Below, piece after piece: positions 1 through 8,476 of a stretch of 39,762 nucleotides of DNA. A program made the translations under genes and the position numbers. The stretch spans positions 1-39,762 of the forward strand of contig JAILAI010000020.1 in the NCBI GenBank assembly GCA_024681705.1. Reading direction: 5' to 3'. The stretch comes from Prevotella sp. Lineage in GTDB: Bacteria; Bacteroidota; Bacteroidia; Bacteroidales; Bacteroidaceae. The notes beneath the pieces are model-generated. The model was given only the letters and a program-made list of their open reading frames with translations. It ran no database searches and was not told where the DNA came from. The first letter of the stretch is position 1, and each line of letters opens with the position of its first letter.

Positions 1-244
1 CGACAAGTCGAAAATCGAAGAAAGCGTCGCCCATCTGGTGAACCCTCTCGACAATGCCATTCACGAAAAATGCTCGCGCATCAAGAATGTATTCTCGTCG
101 ATGATGGACGAATATAGCGCCAGCTACTACATCATCAGCGGCCATACGCGCAAGCATGTGGCAGGTTCCAACCGCATCTGGTTCGAACGCCTCAAGGTAA
201 TCACGTTGCCTCGCGAACTGGTCGTATGGCAAGCCGAAATCTAA
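1..244 (+). CDS. 3' end of an unrecognised gene (partial)
   Basis: The frame is open from base 2 to the TAA at 242-244, so the gene begins upstream of the window; the GTG at 38 is probably internal. About 80 C-terminal residues are visible. They are mixed and mildly basic (for example SGHTRKHVAGSNRIWFER), without a signal peptide, membrane segment or cysteine motif. I do not recognise the family. A strong intrinsic terminator starts four bases after the stop, so this is the last gene of its transcript. Confidence 0.6.
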   Translation, partial: DKSKIEESVAHLVNPLDNAIHEKCSRIKNVFSSMMDEYSASYYIISGHTRKHVAGSNRIWFERLKVITLPRELVVWQAEI

Positions 245-247
245 TAC

Positions 248-278
248 ACCTTTTTCGAACTATCGAAGAAGGTTTTTC
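248..278 (+). terminator. Intrinsic terminator of the partial gene
   Basis: Arms 248-258 and 263-273 form an 11-bp stem (one G-T pair) around the four-base loop ACTA. The 3' arm runs into TTTTT. It follows the stop codon at once, as expected for a factor-independent terminator. Confidence 0.8.
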
Positions 279-518
279 AGGTCGGCGACACATTGAAGTG
301 AAACACCGAATCGGGTCTCTCGAATGATACGATAAGTCCAATGAAATGGTCTATGTGTATGCTTCATCGATAAGAGTTTTAGGAATCCCGAAAGTGAAAA
401 GAAACGAAAAGCAGAAAAAACGGGCATATAAAAAAAGTATATAAGTTTTAAAATTGTTCGATTTAACGTCAAAACTTTTAAAAATTAGCATTTTGGGGAA
501 ATTTGCAATCCGTTTTTC
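279..518. other. Non-coding stretch, nothing recognised
   Basis: This part of the 362-bp gap between the first gene and the exporter operon is AT-rich towards its right end. Open frames on the minus strand here run into the next gene's antisense and lack any family signature. I see no RNA gene or repeat. Confidence 0.4.
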
Positions 519-549
519 TTTGTGATTTAATAATAAAAAACTACTTTTG
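519..549 (+). promoter_or_regulatory. Bacteroidetes-type promoter of the exporter operon
   Basis: TTTG at 519-522 and TACTTTTG at 542-549, spaced 19 bp, match the Bacteroidetes consensus TTTG/TAnnTTTG. Transcription would start near 554, giving a leader of about 53 nt before the ATG at 607. Confidence 0.75.
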
Positions 550-606
550 CACCTTAAATAGAAGATTTTGTATTTTTTATTATAAAGAACATTCGCTAAA
601 ATTACT

Positions 607-1479
607 ATGAATAAAAAGATTGTCATTCCTGCCGTTCTCATTGTGCTTCTGCTCCTCGGCGGCATAGGATATCTGTATAAGAGCCTCGACGAGCAGAAAA
701 AGGTAAATGCCGATATGCAAGAGCTTGCCGAACTCGACAAGAAGGAGATGCAAAACGAATACGAGCAGTTCGCACGCCAGTATTCCGAGATGAAGACACA
801 GATTTCCAACGATAGCATCGTGGCTCAGCTCACCCAGGAACAGCTCCGCACGCAACAGCTACTCCAGGAACTGAAGCAGGTGAAGGCCAGCGACGCACGT
901 GAGATTACCCGATTGAAGAAGGAACTGGCTACGTGCCGTGCGGTCATCCGTAGCTATGTGCTCGAGATCGACTCGCTCAATCGCCTCAACCAGAACCTGA
1001 CGGCAGAGAACACCCGCGTTCGTGGACAATACGAAGAAGCCACCCGTCAGATTGAAGGATTGAATCAGGAGAAATCGTCGTTGTCGGAGAAGGTGGCCAT
1101 TGCCGCCCAACTCGACGCCGTCGGCATCAGCATGTCGATGAACGACAAGAAGGGAAAGGCAACGAAGAAAATCAACAAGGCCAAGAATTTGCAGGTGAAC
1201 TTCAGCATCGCCCGCAATCCTACGGCCTCGAATGGCGTTAAGACCGTCTATGTTCGCATTCAGACACCCAACGGACAAACGCTCTCCAACGGAGGCACAT
1301 TCAACTACGAGAACCGCTCGCTCGAATACTCCATGAAGAAGCAGGTGGAATATGGCGGCAACGAAACGCCCGTATCGATGTTCTGGAACATCAGCGAATT
1401 CCTGAGTGGTGGCTCATACAAGGTGAGCATCTTCTGCGATGGACACCTGATAGGTTCGCGAAACTTTACTTTGAATTAA
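607..1479 (+). CDS. Membrane-anchored coiled-coil protein, function unknown
   Basis: 290 residues. An uncleaved hydrophobic anchor lies at about 4-24. Residues 28-165 are rich in Glu, Gln, Lys and Leu with heptad-like spacing and should form a long coiled coil. Residues about 190-290 look like a small beta domain (VKTVYVRIQTPNGQ, GSYKVSIFCDGHLIGSRNF). The likely topology is a short cytoplasmic tail, one membrane pass and a periplasmic coil. It ends 10 bp before the TolC-like gene and shares its promoter, so a structural link to the exporter is plausible, though that is inference from position. I do not recognise a named family. The ATG fits the promoter upstream. Confidence 0.75.
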   Translation: MNKKIVIPAVLIVLLLLGGIGYLYKSLDEQKKVNADMQELAELDKKEMQNEYEQFARQYSEMKTQISNDSIVAQLTQEQLRTQQLLQELKQVKASDAREITRLKKELATCRAVIRSYVLEIDSLNRLNQNLTAENTRVRGQYEEATRQIEGLNQEKSSLSEKVAIAAQLDAVGISMSMNDKKGKATKKINKAKNLQVNFSIARNPTASNGVKTVYVRIQTPNGQTLSNGGTFNYENRSLEYSMKKQVEYGGNETPVSMFWNISEFLSGGSYKVSIFCDGHLIGSRNFTLN

Positions 1480-1489
1480 ATTAAAAACG

Positions 1490-2980
1490 ATGAAGAGAGT
1501 TTTCACTTATTTCTTACTTGTCGGTTTTGTGCTCCCCAGTTGTGCGCAACGGGTGCTGAGCCTAGACAGCTGTCGGGCTATGGCATTGCGCAACAATAAG
1601 CAGGTGACTGTTGCAAGACTGAAGCAAGATGTGGCAATGAACACGCGTCGGGCCGCCCGAACAAAATACCTGCCCAAGGTAGATGCTCTGGGAGGCTACA
1701 TGCTGATGAGCAAGGAGATTTCCATACTCAATGAGGACCAGAAGACAAAGCTCAACAACCTTGGCACTTCGATGACCTCAGCCATTGGCGGTAAAATGCC
1801 AGAAGTGCTGACGGGGTTGGTACAACAAGGACTCATCTCGCCCGAACAAGTGCAGGCACTCGGCCAGCAGGCATCGCAGATAATGGGTCCGATGGCGGAG
1901 TCGCTCAATGGCGTCGGCAACGACATCCGGCATGCGTTCCGTACGAACAACCGCAACATGATGGGCGTCTCCGTCATGGTTCGTCAGCCTGTCTACATGG
2001 GTGGTGCCATCACGGCCGCCAACCACATCGCCGATATCACCGAGCAGATGTCGGCCCTCACCACCGACCATACGGTGCAAAACACGCTCTACACCGTTGA
2101 CCAGACCTACTGGCTCGTCGTTTCGCTCAACCAGAAGAACAAGTTGGCCAAAGGATTTCTTGATCTGGTGACAAAGCTCGACGGCGATGTTCAGAAACTC
2201 ATTCGTGAGGGTTTTGCCACCCGTGCTGACGGTCTGAAGGTGAGCGTGAAGGTGAACGAGGCTGAAATGGCGGTCACTCAAGCGGAAGACGGACTGGCTT
2301 TGGCACGAATGTTGCTATGTCAACAATGCGGATTGCCGATGGACACTCAGATTGTGCTCGAAGACGAAAACCGCGACGAACTCTCGGCGGTGAGCGCCGC
2401 CGAACCCGGATTGGGTGTGGAGACGGCTCTGGAGAACCGCACCGAATTGAAATTGCTTGAGAACACCGTCGACATCACGAAGGAGACCACAAAGCTGGTT
2501 CGTGCTCCCTATCTGCCGCAAGTGGCAGTGATTGGCGGCTATCTGCTGACGAATCCGAACGTATATGACGGTTTCCAGAAGAGATTCAGCGGCGTGTGGA
2601 ACATCGGTCTGATGGTTCGCGTGCCCATCTGGAGCTGGCAGGAGGGTGCCTATAAAGTGCGTGCAACCCGAGCTGCCACAAGCATCGCCAACATGGAATT
2701 GGCCGAAGCGCGCGAGCTGATTGAGCTCCAGGTCAACCAGGAACAGTTCAAAGTGAAGGAGGCAAACAAGAAATACGGAATGACTCTGAAGAATGTGGAG
2801 AAAGCCGAAGAGAACCTGCGTTGCGCCAATCTTGGCTTTGCCGAGGGCGTGATGAGTGCTACCGAAGTGATGGAAGCACAGACCGCCTGGCTACAAGCCC
2901 AGACGCAGAAGATTGATGCTGAAATCGACGTTCGCCTGACGCAGGTGAGCCTGAAGAAGTCGCTGGGCATATTGAACTGA
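1490..2980 (+). CDS. TolC-family outer-membrane efflux protein
   Basis: 496 residues, normal for TolC/OprM-type factors. A signal peptide (about 1-20, ending SCAQ) is followed by LSLDSCRAMALRNN, the typical start of the mature chain. Two long helical repeats follow; the second includes NRTELKLLENTVDITKE and YLPQVAVIGGY, the usual repeat landmarks. The cysteine before the cleavage site is preceded by Pro, so a classical lipobox is doubtful. The protein should form the trimeric outer-membrane and periplasmic tunnel for the HlyD-type adaptor and permeases encoded next. Substrate cannot be told from sequence. Confidence 0.92.
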   Translation: MKRVFTYFLLVGFVLPSCAQRVLSLDSCRAMALRNNKQVTVARLKQDVAMNTRRAARTKYLPKVDALGGYMLMSKEISILNEDQKTKLNNLGTSMTSAIGGKMPEVLTGLVQQGLISPEQVQALGQQASQIMGPMAESLNGVGNDIRHAFRTNNRNMMGVSVMVRQPVYMGGAITAANHIADITEQMSALTTDHTVQNTLYTVDQTYWLVVSLNQKNKLAKGFLDLVTKLDGDVQKLIREGFATRADGLKVSVKVNEAEMAVTQAEDGLALARMLLCQQCGLPMDTQIVLEDENRDELSAVSAAEPGLGVETALENRTELKLLENTVDITKETTKLVRAPYLPQVAVIGGYLLTNPNVYDGFQKRFSGVWNIGLMVRVPIWSWQEGAYKVRATRAATSIANMELAEARELIELQVNQEQFKVKEANKKYGMTLKNVEKAEENLRCANLGFAEGVMSATEVMEAQTAWLQAQTQKIDAEIDVRLTQVSLKKSLGILN

Positions 2981-3052
2981 AAAAGAGCATCCACCGGATT
3001 TAGAGAATGACAAACAGAAGAAGTGAAAAAAGAATTGTAAATACATAAAAAG

Positions 3053-4039
3053 ATGTCTGCAAAACAACAACATAACAACATCCTGCTGACCATTCTTGGT
3101 TTCATCGCAGTGGTAGTGATTGTAGCCCTAATCGGTTATTTCACACTCGACCGTCGTCCCGACGAGATCCAGGGAGAAGTGGAAGTGAGCGAGTACCGCG
3201 TGTCGAGCAAGGTACCGGGACGCATCCTTGAGATTCGCGTGAAGGAAGGCGACTTCGTCCGTGTGGGCGATACGCTGGCCATTCTCGACGCTCCCGAGGT
3301 GCTCGCCAAGCGTGCTCAGGCAGAGAGTGCTGAAGACGCCGCATCAGCCTTGAGCGAGATGGCCCAGAACGGAGCCCGTCAGCAACAGATTCAAGGCGCC
3401 TATCAGGTGTGGCAACAGGCGAAGGCTGGTGCGGAAGTGGCCAAGAAAACCTACGACCGTGTTCAGCGCTTGTTCGACGAAGGCGTGATGACAGCCCAGA
3501 AACGCGACGAGGCACTCGCCGCCTACAAAGCAATGGAAGCTCAGGAGAAAGCCGCCAAGAGTCAGTATGATATGGCGCAGGCTGGTGCCCGAACCGAAGA
3601 GAAGAAAGCAGCTGCCGCTCAGGTGAACCGTGCTAAAGGCGCCGTTCAGGAAGTTGCTTCCTATCAGCGCGAAACCGTTCAGAGGGCACAGATGGAAGGC
3701 GAAGTGAGCAACATCTACCCCAAAGTGGGAGAACTCGTTGGCACAGGCGCCCCCATCATGACCATCTCCATCATGAACGACATGTGGGGAACGTTTAATG
3801 TCCGTGAGGATCAGCTCAACGGAATGAAGGTGGGATCGGAGTTCTCTGCCTTCTGCCCTGCTTTCAACAAGGACATCAAGATGAAGGTATACTTCCTGAA
3901 AGACCAAGGGTCGTACGCCGTCTGGAAGGCAACAAAGGCCAACGGACAATACGACCTGAAGACATTTGAAGTGAAAGCGCGTCCGGCAGAGAAGTTCGAA
4001 GGACTCCGTCCCGGCATGTCGCTCATCATCAAGAAATAG
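3053..4039 (+). CDS. HlyD/EmrA-family membrane fusion protein
   Basis: 328 residues. One N-terminal membrane segment (about 10-31) is followed by the first half of a biotinyl-lipoyl-like domain (about 42-80, with VPGRILEIRVKEGDFVRVGD). An Ala/Gln/Glu-rich coiled-coil hairpin (about 85-200) comes next, then the second lipoyl half (SNIYPKVGELVGTGAPIMTI) and a beta-barrel part. This is the periplasmic adaptor joining an inner-membrane transporter to TolC. It lies 72 bp after the TolC gene and 39 bp before the first permease, all on one strand, so the operon assignment is firm. Confidence 0.93.
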   Translation: MSAKQQHNNILLTILGFIAVVVIVALIGYFTLDRRPDEIQGEVEVSEYRVSSKVPGRILEIRVKEGDFVRVGDTLAILDAPEVLAKRAQAESAEDAASALSEMAQNGARQQQIQGAYQVWQQAKAGAEVAKKTYDRVQRLFDEGVMTAQKRDEALAAYKAMEAQEKAAKSQYDMAQAGARTEEKKAAAAQVNRAKGAVQEVASYQRETVQRAQMEGEVSNIYPKVGELVGTGAPIMTISIMNDMWGTFNVREDQLNGMKVGSEFSAFCPAFNKDIKMKVYFLKDQGSYAVWKATKANGQYDLKTFEVKARPAEKFEGLRPGMSLIIKK

Positions 4040-4078
4040 CCGAACGCTGAAGTCACGCCATCAATATAATAAGGAGAA

Positions 4079-5257
4079 GTGAACGCACTGACCATCGTGA
4101 AACGCATACTCACTATTGCACGCCGCGAATGTGGAATGCTCTACAGGACCCCTATCTACGGGTTCTGTATGGTGATATTCCCCATTGCCGTCATCCTCTT
4201 CTTCACAGATATCATGCACGATGGTCAGCCTACGGAAATGCCCGTGGGCGTCGTCGACCTTGACAACACTTCAACGACGCGCTCGCTCATACGCCGACTC
4301 GACGCATTCCAAACCAGTCGTGTCGTTGGCCACTACTCCAGTGTGGCCGATGCGCGAAAGGCTGTCCAGCGTAACAAGATTTATGCATTCTTGTATATAC
4401 CCGCCGGAACGACCGACGGGCTGACATCCAGCCGCCAACCCAAGATTTCATTCTACTATTCCAGCACGTCGATTACCGCTGGCGCCCTACTCTTCCGCGA
4501 CCTGAAGACCATCAGTACACTGGGGTCTGCCGCCGTAGGGCAGAGCGTCATGACGGCCAAAGGAATGACGCCCGAGCAGATTAGGACGTTCCTCCAACCC
4601 ATCACCATCGACCTGCATCCCATCGGCAACCCGTGGATCAACTACAACGTATTTCTGAGCGTGATGCTTATTCCGGGCATCCTGATGCTGTTTATCTTCC
4701 TCATCACGGCCTACTCCATCGGTACCGAACTGAAATTCAACACCAACAAGCAGCTTATGAAGATAGCCGACAACGACATCTATGTCGCAATAATGGGTAA
4801 GATGCTTCCGCAGACACTCATCTTCCTCATCATCTTCTACGGCTATCTGTGGTACATATACAGTTGTCTTGGATTCCCGCATCAGGGCGGAATATGGCCC
4901 ATTTTACTACTTGGTTTCCTGGCGGTTATCTCATCACAATGCTTCGGACTCTTTATCTTCGGATTGTTTCCGTCGCTCCGCATGTCGATGAGTGTCTGCT
5001 CGCTATGGGCTATGCTCAGCTTCACCACGAGTGGCTTCACCTTCCCCATCTTTGCAATGGACGGCGCCGTTGAAGCCATTGCGCAACTCTTCCCGCTACG
5101 ACATTACTACATGATATACAAGACTTGCGTCTTCAACGGATTCCCCTTGCACATGGCTTGGTTCCATTTCATGGCGTTGGGCATCTTCATCGTGTTGCCT
5201 CTGTTCGTCATCCCAAGAATCAGGAAGGCTATGCTCGAATACGTATACATCCCGTAA
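4079..5257 (+). CDS. ABC-2 type transporter permease (first of two)
   Basis: 392 residues from the GTG at 4079. It has the YhhJ/YbhR-like layout: one N-terminal membrane helix (about 22-42), a periplasmic domain (about 45-185, with PVGVVDLDNTSTTRSLIRRL) and five or so C-terminal helices (about 195-385). The start is uncertain. AAGGAG at 4071-4076 is only 2 bp from the GTG at 4079, and a second GTG at 4097 (MKRILTIARRE) is also reasonable. No nucleotide-binding domain is present here or in the adjacent genes, so the energy source is unclear. Confidence 0.88.
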   Translation: MNALTIVKRILTIARRECGMLYRTPIYGFCMVIFPIAVILFFTDIMHDGQPTEMPVGVVDLDNTSTTRSLIRRLDAFQTSRVVGHYSSVADARKAVQRNKIYAFLYIPAGTTDGLTSSRQPKISFYYSSTSITAGALLFRDLKTISTLGSAAVGQSVMTAKGMTPEQIRTFLQPITIDLHPIGNPWINYNVFLSVMLIPGILMLFIFLITAYSIGTELKFNTNKQLMKIADNDIYVAIMGKMLPQTLIFLIIFYGYLWYIYSCLGFPHQGGIWPILLLGFLAVISSQCFGLFIFGLFPSLRMSMSVCSLWAMLSFTTSGFTFPIFAMDGAVEAIAQLFPLRHYYMIYKTCVFNGFPLHMAWFHFMALGIFIVLPLFVIPRIRKAMLEYVYIP

Positions 5258-5299
5258 ACGGCATTCTATAAATAACATTTAAGAAAAGAAACAACATAA

Positions 5300-6568
5300 A
5301 TGGATAAGGAGAAAGGACTACTTGGACAGATCAACGAAGGCATTCACGATGCCTGCTACATCTGGATGAAGGAAATGAAGACCACCATCCAAGACGAAGG
5401 TGTGCTCATCTTCTTCATACTCGTCCCCGTATTCTACCCCCTTCTCTATTCATGGGCCTATAATAATGAGACGGTACACGAGGTGCCCGTTGCCGTAGTC
5501 GACATGAGTCACTCGCACGAAAGCCGTCAATTCATTCGCCAATACAACGCCTCACCCGATGTGAAGGTGGCCTATAAGTGCAACGACATGAACAACGCAC
5601 AAGACCTTATGGAGAAACAAGTGGTCTTTGGTATCGTGTACCTTCCTGCCGATTTCGACACACGCATCAACCGCATGCAACAGACTACCGTGAGCGTATA
5701 TTGCGACATGAGTCTAATGATGACTTACAAAGCCATCTACCAGACGGCAACCGCCATCGCACAATCAATGAGCAAGGAGATTCAGATAGCCCTCAGTGGC
5801 AACTCCACCGACCGCGAAGACGAAATCTCCACACAGCCATTAGCCGTCGAAGAGGTGCAAATGTTCAACCCGACAGGCGGTTATGGTTCGTTCATCATTC
5901 CAGCCGTCCTCATGCTTATCATCCAGCAGACGCTAGTGCTTGGCATTGGCTTGTCGGCTGGAACGGCGCGTGAGAACAACCGCTATCAAGACCTTGTGCC
6001 TATCAGTCGCCATTACAATGGTCTCTTCCGAATCGTCTTCGGCAAGAGCCTTTGCTACTTCATGATCTATGCCGTGATGACTGCATGGCTTGTTTTAGGA
6101 ATCCCACGCATCTTTAACTTCACTACGCTATTCCACCCTGTCGACCTTATCGGTCTGATGTTGCCATATCTCTTGTCATGCATCTTCTTCGGAATGTTTG
6201 TCAGTTGTATCGTACGCTATCGTGAAAACGTCATTCTCTTAGTGGTGTTTGCCTCTCTACCCCTATTGTTCCTAAGTGGAGCGTCGTGGCCGCAGAGCAA
6301 CATTCCGGGCTATTGGCAGGGGTTCTCGTGGCTATTCCCAAGCACATTTGGCATTCGAGGTTTCATCCGTATGAACTCTATGGGAGCCACCTTGCAGGAT
6401 GTTCGTCCCGAATACATCAGTCTCTGGATTCTGACTATTGTCTATTTCTTTGCCACCTGCGCCGTTTATCGCTACCAGATTCTCCACACACGTCGTCACG
6501 CGCTGGAGCGTCTGAACTACATGAAGGAACGTGCACAAGCCGCAAAGAAGAAAGACGAAGAACAATAA
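5300..6568 (+). CDS. ABC-2 type transporter permease (second of two)
   Basis: 422 residues. It shares the layout of its upstream neighbour: membrane helix at about 37-56, periplasmic domain (PVAVVDMSHSHESRQFIRQY) to about 190, then a C-terminal helix bundle (about 195-395, with LFLSGASWPQSNIPG). The tail is highly charged (KERAQAAKKKDEEQ). The two permeases probably form a heterodimer. The gene starts 42 bp after the first permease and ends the operon. No terminator hairpin follows directly; a large palindromic repeat begins 20 bp downstream and may serve as the transcript end. Confidence 0.9.
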   Translation: MDKEKGLLGQINEGIHDACYIWMKEMKTTIQDEGVLIFFILVPVFYPLLYSWAYNNETVHEVPVAVVDMSHSHESRQFIRQYNASPDVKVAYKCNDMNNAQDLMEKQVVFGIVYLPADFDTRINRMQQTTVSVYCDMSLMMTYKAIYQTATAIAQSMSKEIQIALSGNSTDREDEISTQPLAVEEVQMFNPTGGYGSFIIPAVLMLIIQQTLVLGIGLSAGTARENNRYQDLVPISRHYNGLFRIVFGKSLCYFMIYAVMTAWLVLGIPRIFNFTTLFHPVDLIGLMLPYLLSCIFFGMFVSCIVRYRENVILLVVFASLPLLFLSGASWPQSNIPGYWQGFSWLFPSTFGIRGFIRMNSMGATLQDVRPEYISLWILTIVYFFATCAVYRYQILHTRRHALERLNYMKERAQAAKKKDEEQ

Positions 6569-6587
6569 AGGAGAAACGAACACCATC

Positions 6588-7000
6588 TTATTTTATGTGA
6601 GTTCAACGAAGATGAGCTTAGTGCATTTTCTATAAAGTGGTTTTTAGGCTCACAAGCAACAATATCGCACCAGGAAAGCGGCACTTTTAATCATTCAAAT
6701 CGATGCTTTTGATCACGAAAAGCTGTGTCTTTGAGTCTTGAAAGGCATGCTTTATCTTGATTAAGAAGTAGAATTTCTATTCTTCTTCCTCTTAAATTGC
6801 GATTAAGACCTACCGACCTACCATCATAACTCGTAAATACCTATCACAAAAGGTTTTAGCTATGGTAGGTCTATGGTAGGTGTTTCTCCATCACCTACCA
6901 TAGACCTACCCCTTTGTTTATAGGCATTTGAGGGTTATGATGGTAGGTCGGTAGGTCTTTTCACGAAAAGGTTGTTTTCTTCGAATTCACGTTTTATAAA
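6588..7000 (+). repeat. MITE-like nested-palindrome element, copy A
   Basis: About 413 bp between two convergent genes. The left end (6588 on, TTATTTTATGTGAGTTC) and the right end, read in reverse complement (leftward from about 7000), form an imperfect terminal inverted repeat around GTGARTTC. Inside lie roughly 22-bp units with AAAGC and GCTTTT arms (6674-6739). A nested palindrome follows: outer perfect 26-bp arms 6805-6830 and 6934-6959, inner perfect 19-bp arms 6864-6882 and 6892-6910, built from the 11-mer AGACCTACCAT. It encodes no protein. Homologous copies are at 31894-32065 and 32066-32495. Confidence 0.75.
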
Positions 7001-7001
7001 T

Positions 7002-7039
7002 ATTCCGGCGCCACACGATCATTCGTGTAGCGCCGGAAT
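7002..7039 (-). terminator. Terminator of mrp
   Basis: Arms 7002-7018 and 7023-7039 form a 17-bp stem with one mismatch around the loop TCAT, with a GC-rich base (CCGGCGC). On the minus strand it follows the mrp stop by 22 bp and leads into a T/A-rich stretch. Confidence 0.75.
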
Positions 7040-7061
7040 TAAATATGTTTCTTTGATGTTC

Positions 7062-8180
7062 CTAGTGTGTCCCTACAATCTTTGTGGCTGCCATTTCCTT
7101 ATTTCTGCGGTTTGTAACCGTCACAACAGCCTGAGCTAGGTTCACAAATGCCAATCCTGTCATCGTATCGCTGGTCAAAGCAGCTGGTTCACCATTATCA
7201 CCACTATCGCAGATGCCCTGCACCAGCGGGATTTGTGCCAACAACGGAACATTCAATTCAGCTGCCAGTTTCTTGCAACCTTCCTTGCCAAAGATGTAGT
7301 ATTTGTTCTCCGGAAGTTCTGCAGGTGTGAACCAAGCCATGTTCTCAATAAGCCCCAATATTGGCACATTCACCTTCTCGTTCCGATACATATCCACACC
7401 CTTACGAGCATCAGCCAGAGCCACTTCCTGAGGCGTTGACACGATGACTGCTCCCGTAATGGCTACCGTCTGTAAGAGCGTCAGGTGTATGTCGGAAGTG
7501 CCCGGAGGCGTATCGAGAATGAAATAATCCAAATCTCCCCAGTCGGCATCAGCAATGAGCTGTTTCAATGCGTTCGAGGCCATACCACCGCGCCAAAGCG
7601 TTGCGGTATTGGGATCGACGAAGAAACCTATCGACAAGAGTTTCACACCATACTTCTCGATGGGTTCTATCAAGTCGCGACCATCAACATGCACCGCATA
7701 GGGGCGCTCATTCTCAACACCAAACATCTTAGGCATAGACGGACCGAAGATATCTGTGTCGAGCAAACCCACACGATAACCCAAACGGGCGAGTGCTATG
7801 GCCAGATTGGCAGCCACCGTGCTCTTTCCCACACCGCCTTTTCCACTACTTACGGCAATGATGTTCTTCACACCAGGCAACATCTGTCCCACTTCTGGAC
7901 GAGGCTTGTTTTTAAACTCAGTCTCAATAGTCACCTCAACGTCCTTACCGCAATGATATTTAATCGCAGCCTCAGCAGCCTTCACGGTAGATTTCAGGAA
8001 CGGGTCGGTGTCGCGCGGAAACTCCAACACTACCTTCACTTTCCAGTTTTCACCATCGTTTTGCGGAGCAGCCACACTCGGTGTATCAGCCAACATGCCG
8101 CTCTCAATCAGATTTTTCTTCGTGCCGGCGTATGTCACTGTAGCCAGCGCTTCCTCTATCAACTTAGGATATAACGTCAT
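7062..8180 (-). CDS. mrp: Mrp/ApbC-family iron-sulfur carrier P-loop ATPase
   Basis: 372 residues. The N-terminal about 90 residues match the DUF59/MIP18-like domain common in bacterial Mrp. The ATPase follows, with a deviant Walker A GKGGVGKST at 113-121, LLDTDIFGPSMP and the switch region LDYFILDTPPGTSD. The family carries and transfers Fe-S clusters to apo-proteins in the cytoplasm. The usual CxxC cluster ligands after ENM are missing: the segment reads MAWFTPAELPENKYY, a form I associate with Bacteroidetes Mrp proteins. It is a single gene with its own terminator and a -7 box at 8205-8212, divergent from ald. Confidence 0.93.
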   Translation of the reverse strand: MTLYPKLIEEALATVTYAGTKKNLIESGMLADTPSVAAPQNDGENWKVKVVLEFPRDTDPFLKSTVKAAEAAIKYHCGKDVEVTIETEFKNKPRPEVGQMLPGVKNIIAVSSGKGGVGKSTVAANLAIALARLGYRVGLLDTDIFGPSMPKMFGVENERPYAVHVDGRDLIEPIEKYGVKLLSIGFFVDPNTATLWRGGMASNALKQLIADADWGDLDYFILDTPPGTSDIHLTLLQTVAITGAVIVSTPQEVALADARKGVDMYRNEKVNVPILGLIENMAWFTPAELPENKYYIFGKEGCKKLAAELNVPLLAQIPLVQGICDSGDNGEPAALTSDTMTGLAFVNLAQAVVTVTNRRNKEMAATKIVGTH

Positions 8181-8204
8181 ATTCTGTCTTTTTTAATTGA
8201 ATTG

Positions 8205-8212
8205 CAAAGTTA
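8205..8212 (-). promoter_or_regulatory. -7 box for mrp
   Basis: Minus-strand TAACTTTG (CAAAGTTA on plus) fits TAnnTTTG. A start point near 8200 leaves about 20 nt before the ATG ending at 8180. I see no clear -33 TTTG. Confidence 0.6.
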
Positions 8213-8428
8213 CTCACTTTCTTCCAATGCACCACCGTTTGTTTTGTTTTTATTGTTTTTTAAGACACCTTTTACCATCTCCACACGTTACCTTCTACCA
8301 TGTAAACAGGTTTACCATTATAGGGTCATGTGTTACAATTCGTTCTTTCAGGACAACAATGCACTTGACAGCTGTAAACTTTTTCAGAAAAAACGAAAGA
8401 ATCAGATACAACCTATCGGATTTTTTTG

Positions 8429-8436
8429 TATATTTG
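8429..8436 (+). promoter_or_regulatory. -7 box for ald
   Basis: TATATTTG matches TAnnTTTG, with no clear -33 partner. It overlaps an in-frame upstream ATG at 8426, so translation more likely starts at the ATG at 8477, about 36 nt after the predicted transcript start. The rest of the 296-bp gap between mrp and ald shows no gene. Confidence 0.65.
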
Positions 8437-8476
8437 CCCTCGCAAACATAATCAATTCACTAAAAACCTTGAAACC

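Noticed and set aside
6805..6959. CRISPR array suspected from the repeated GACCTACC blocks
   Set aside because: The repeats are inverted, nested and uneven, without regular unique spacers or cas genes.
8426..8476. Extended N-terminus of alanine dehydrogenase from the ATG at 8426
   Set aside because: This ATG overlaps the -7 box, and the family normally begins at MKVGIPKE.
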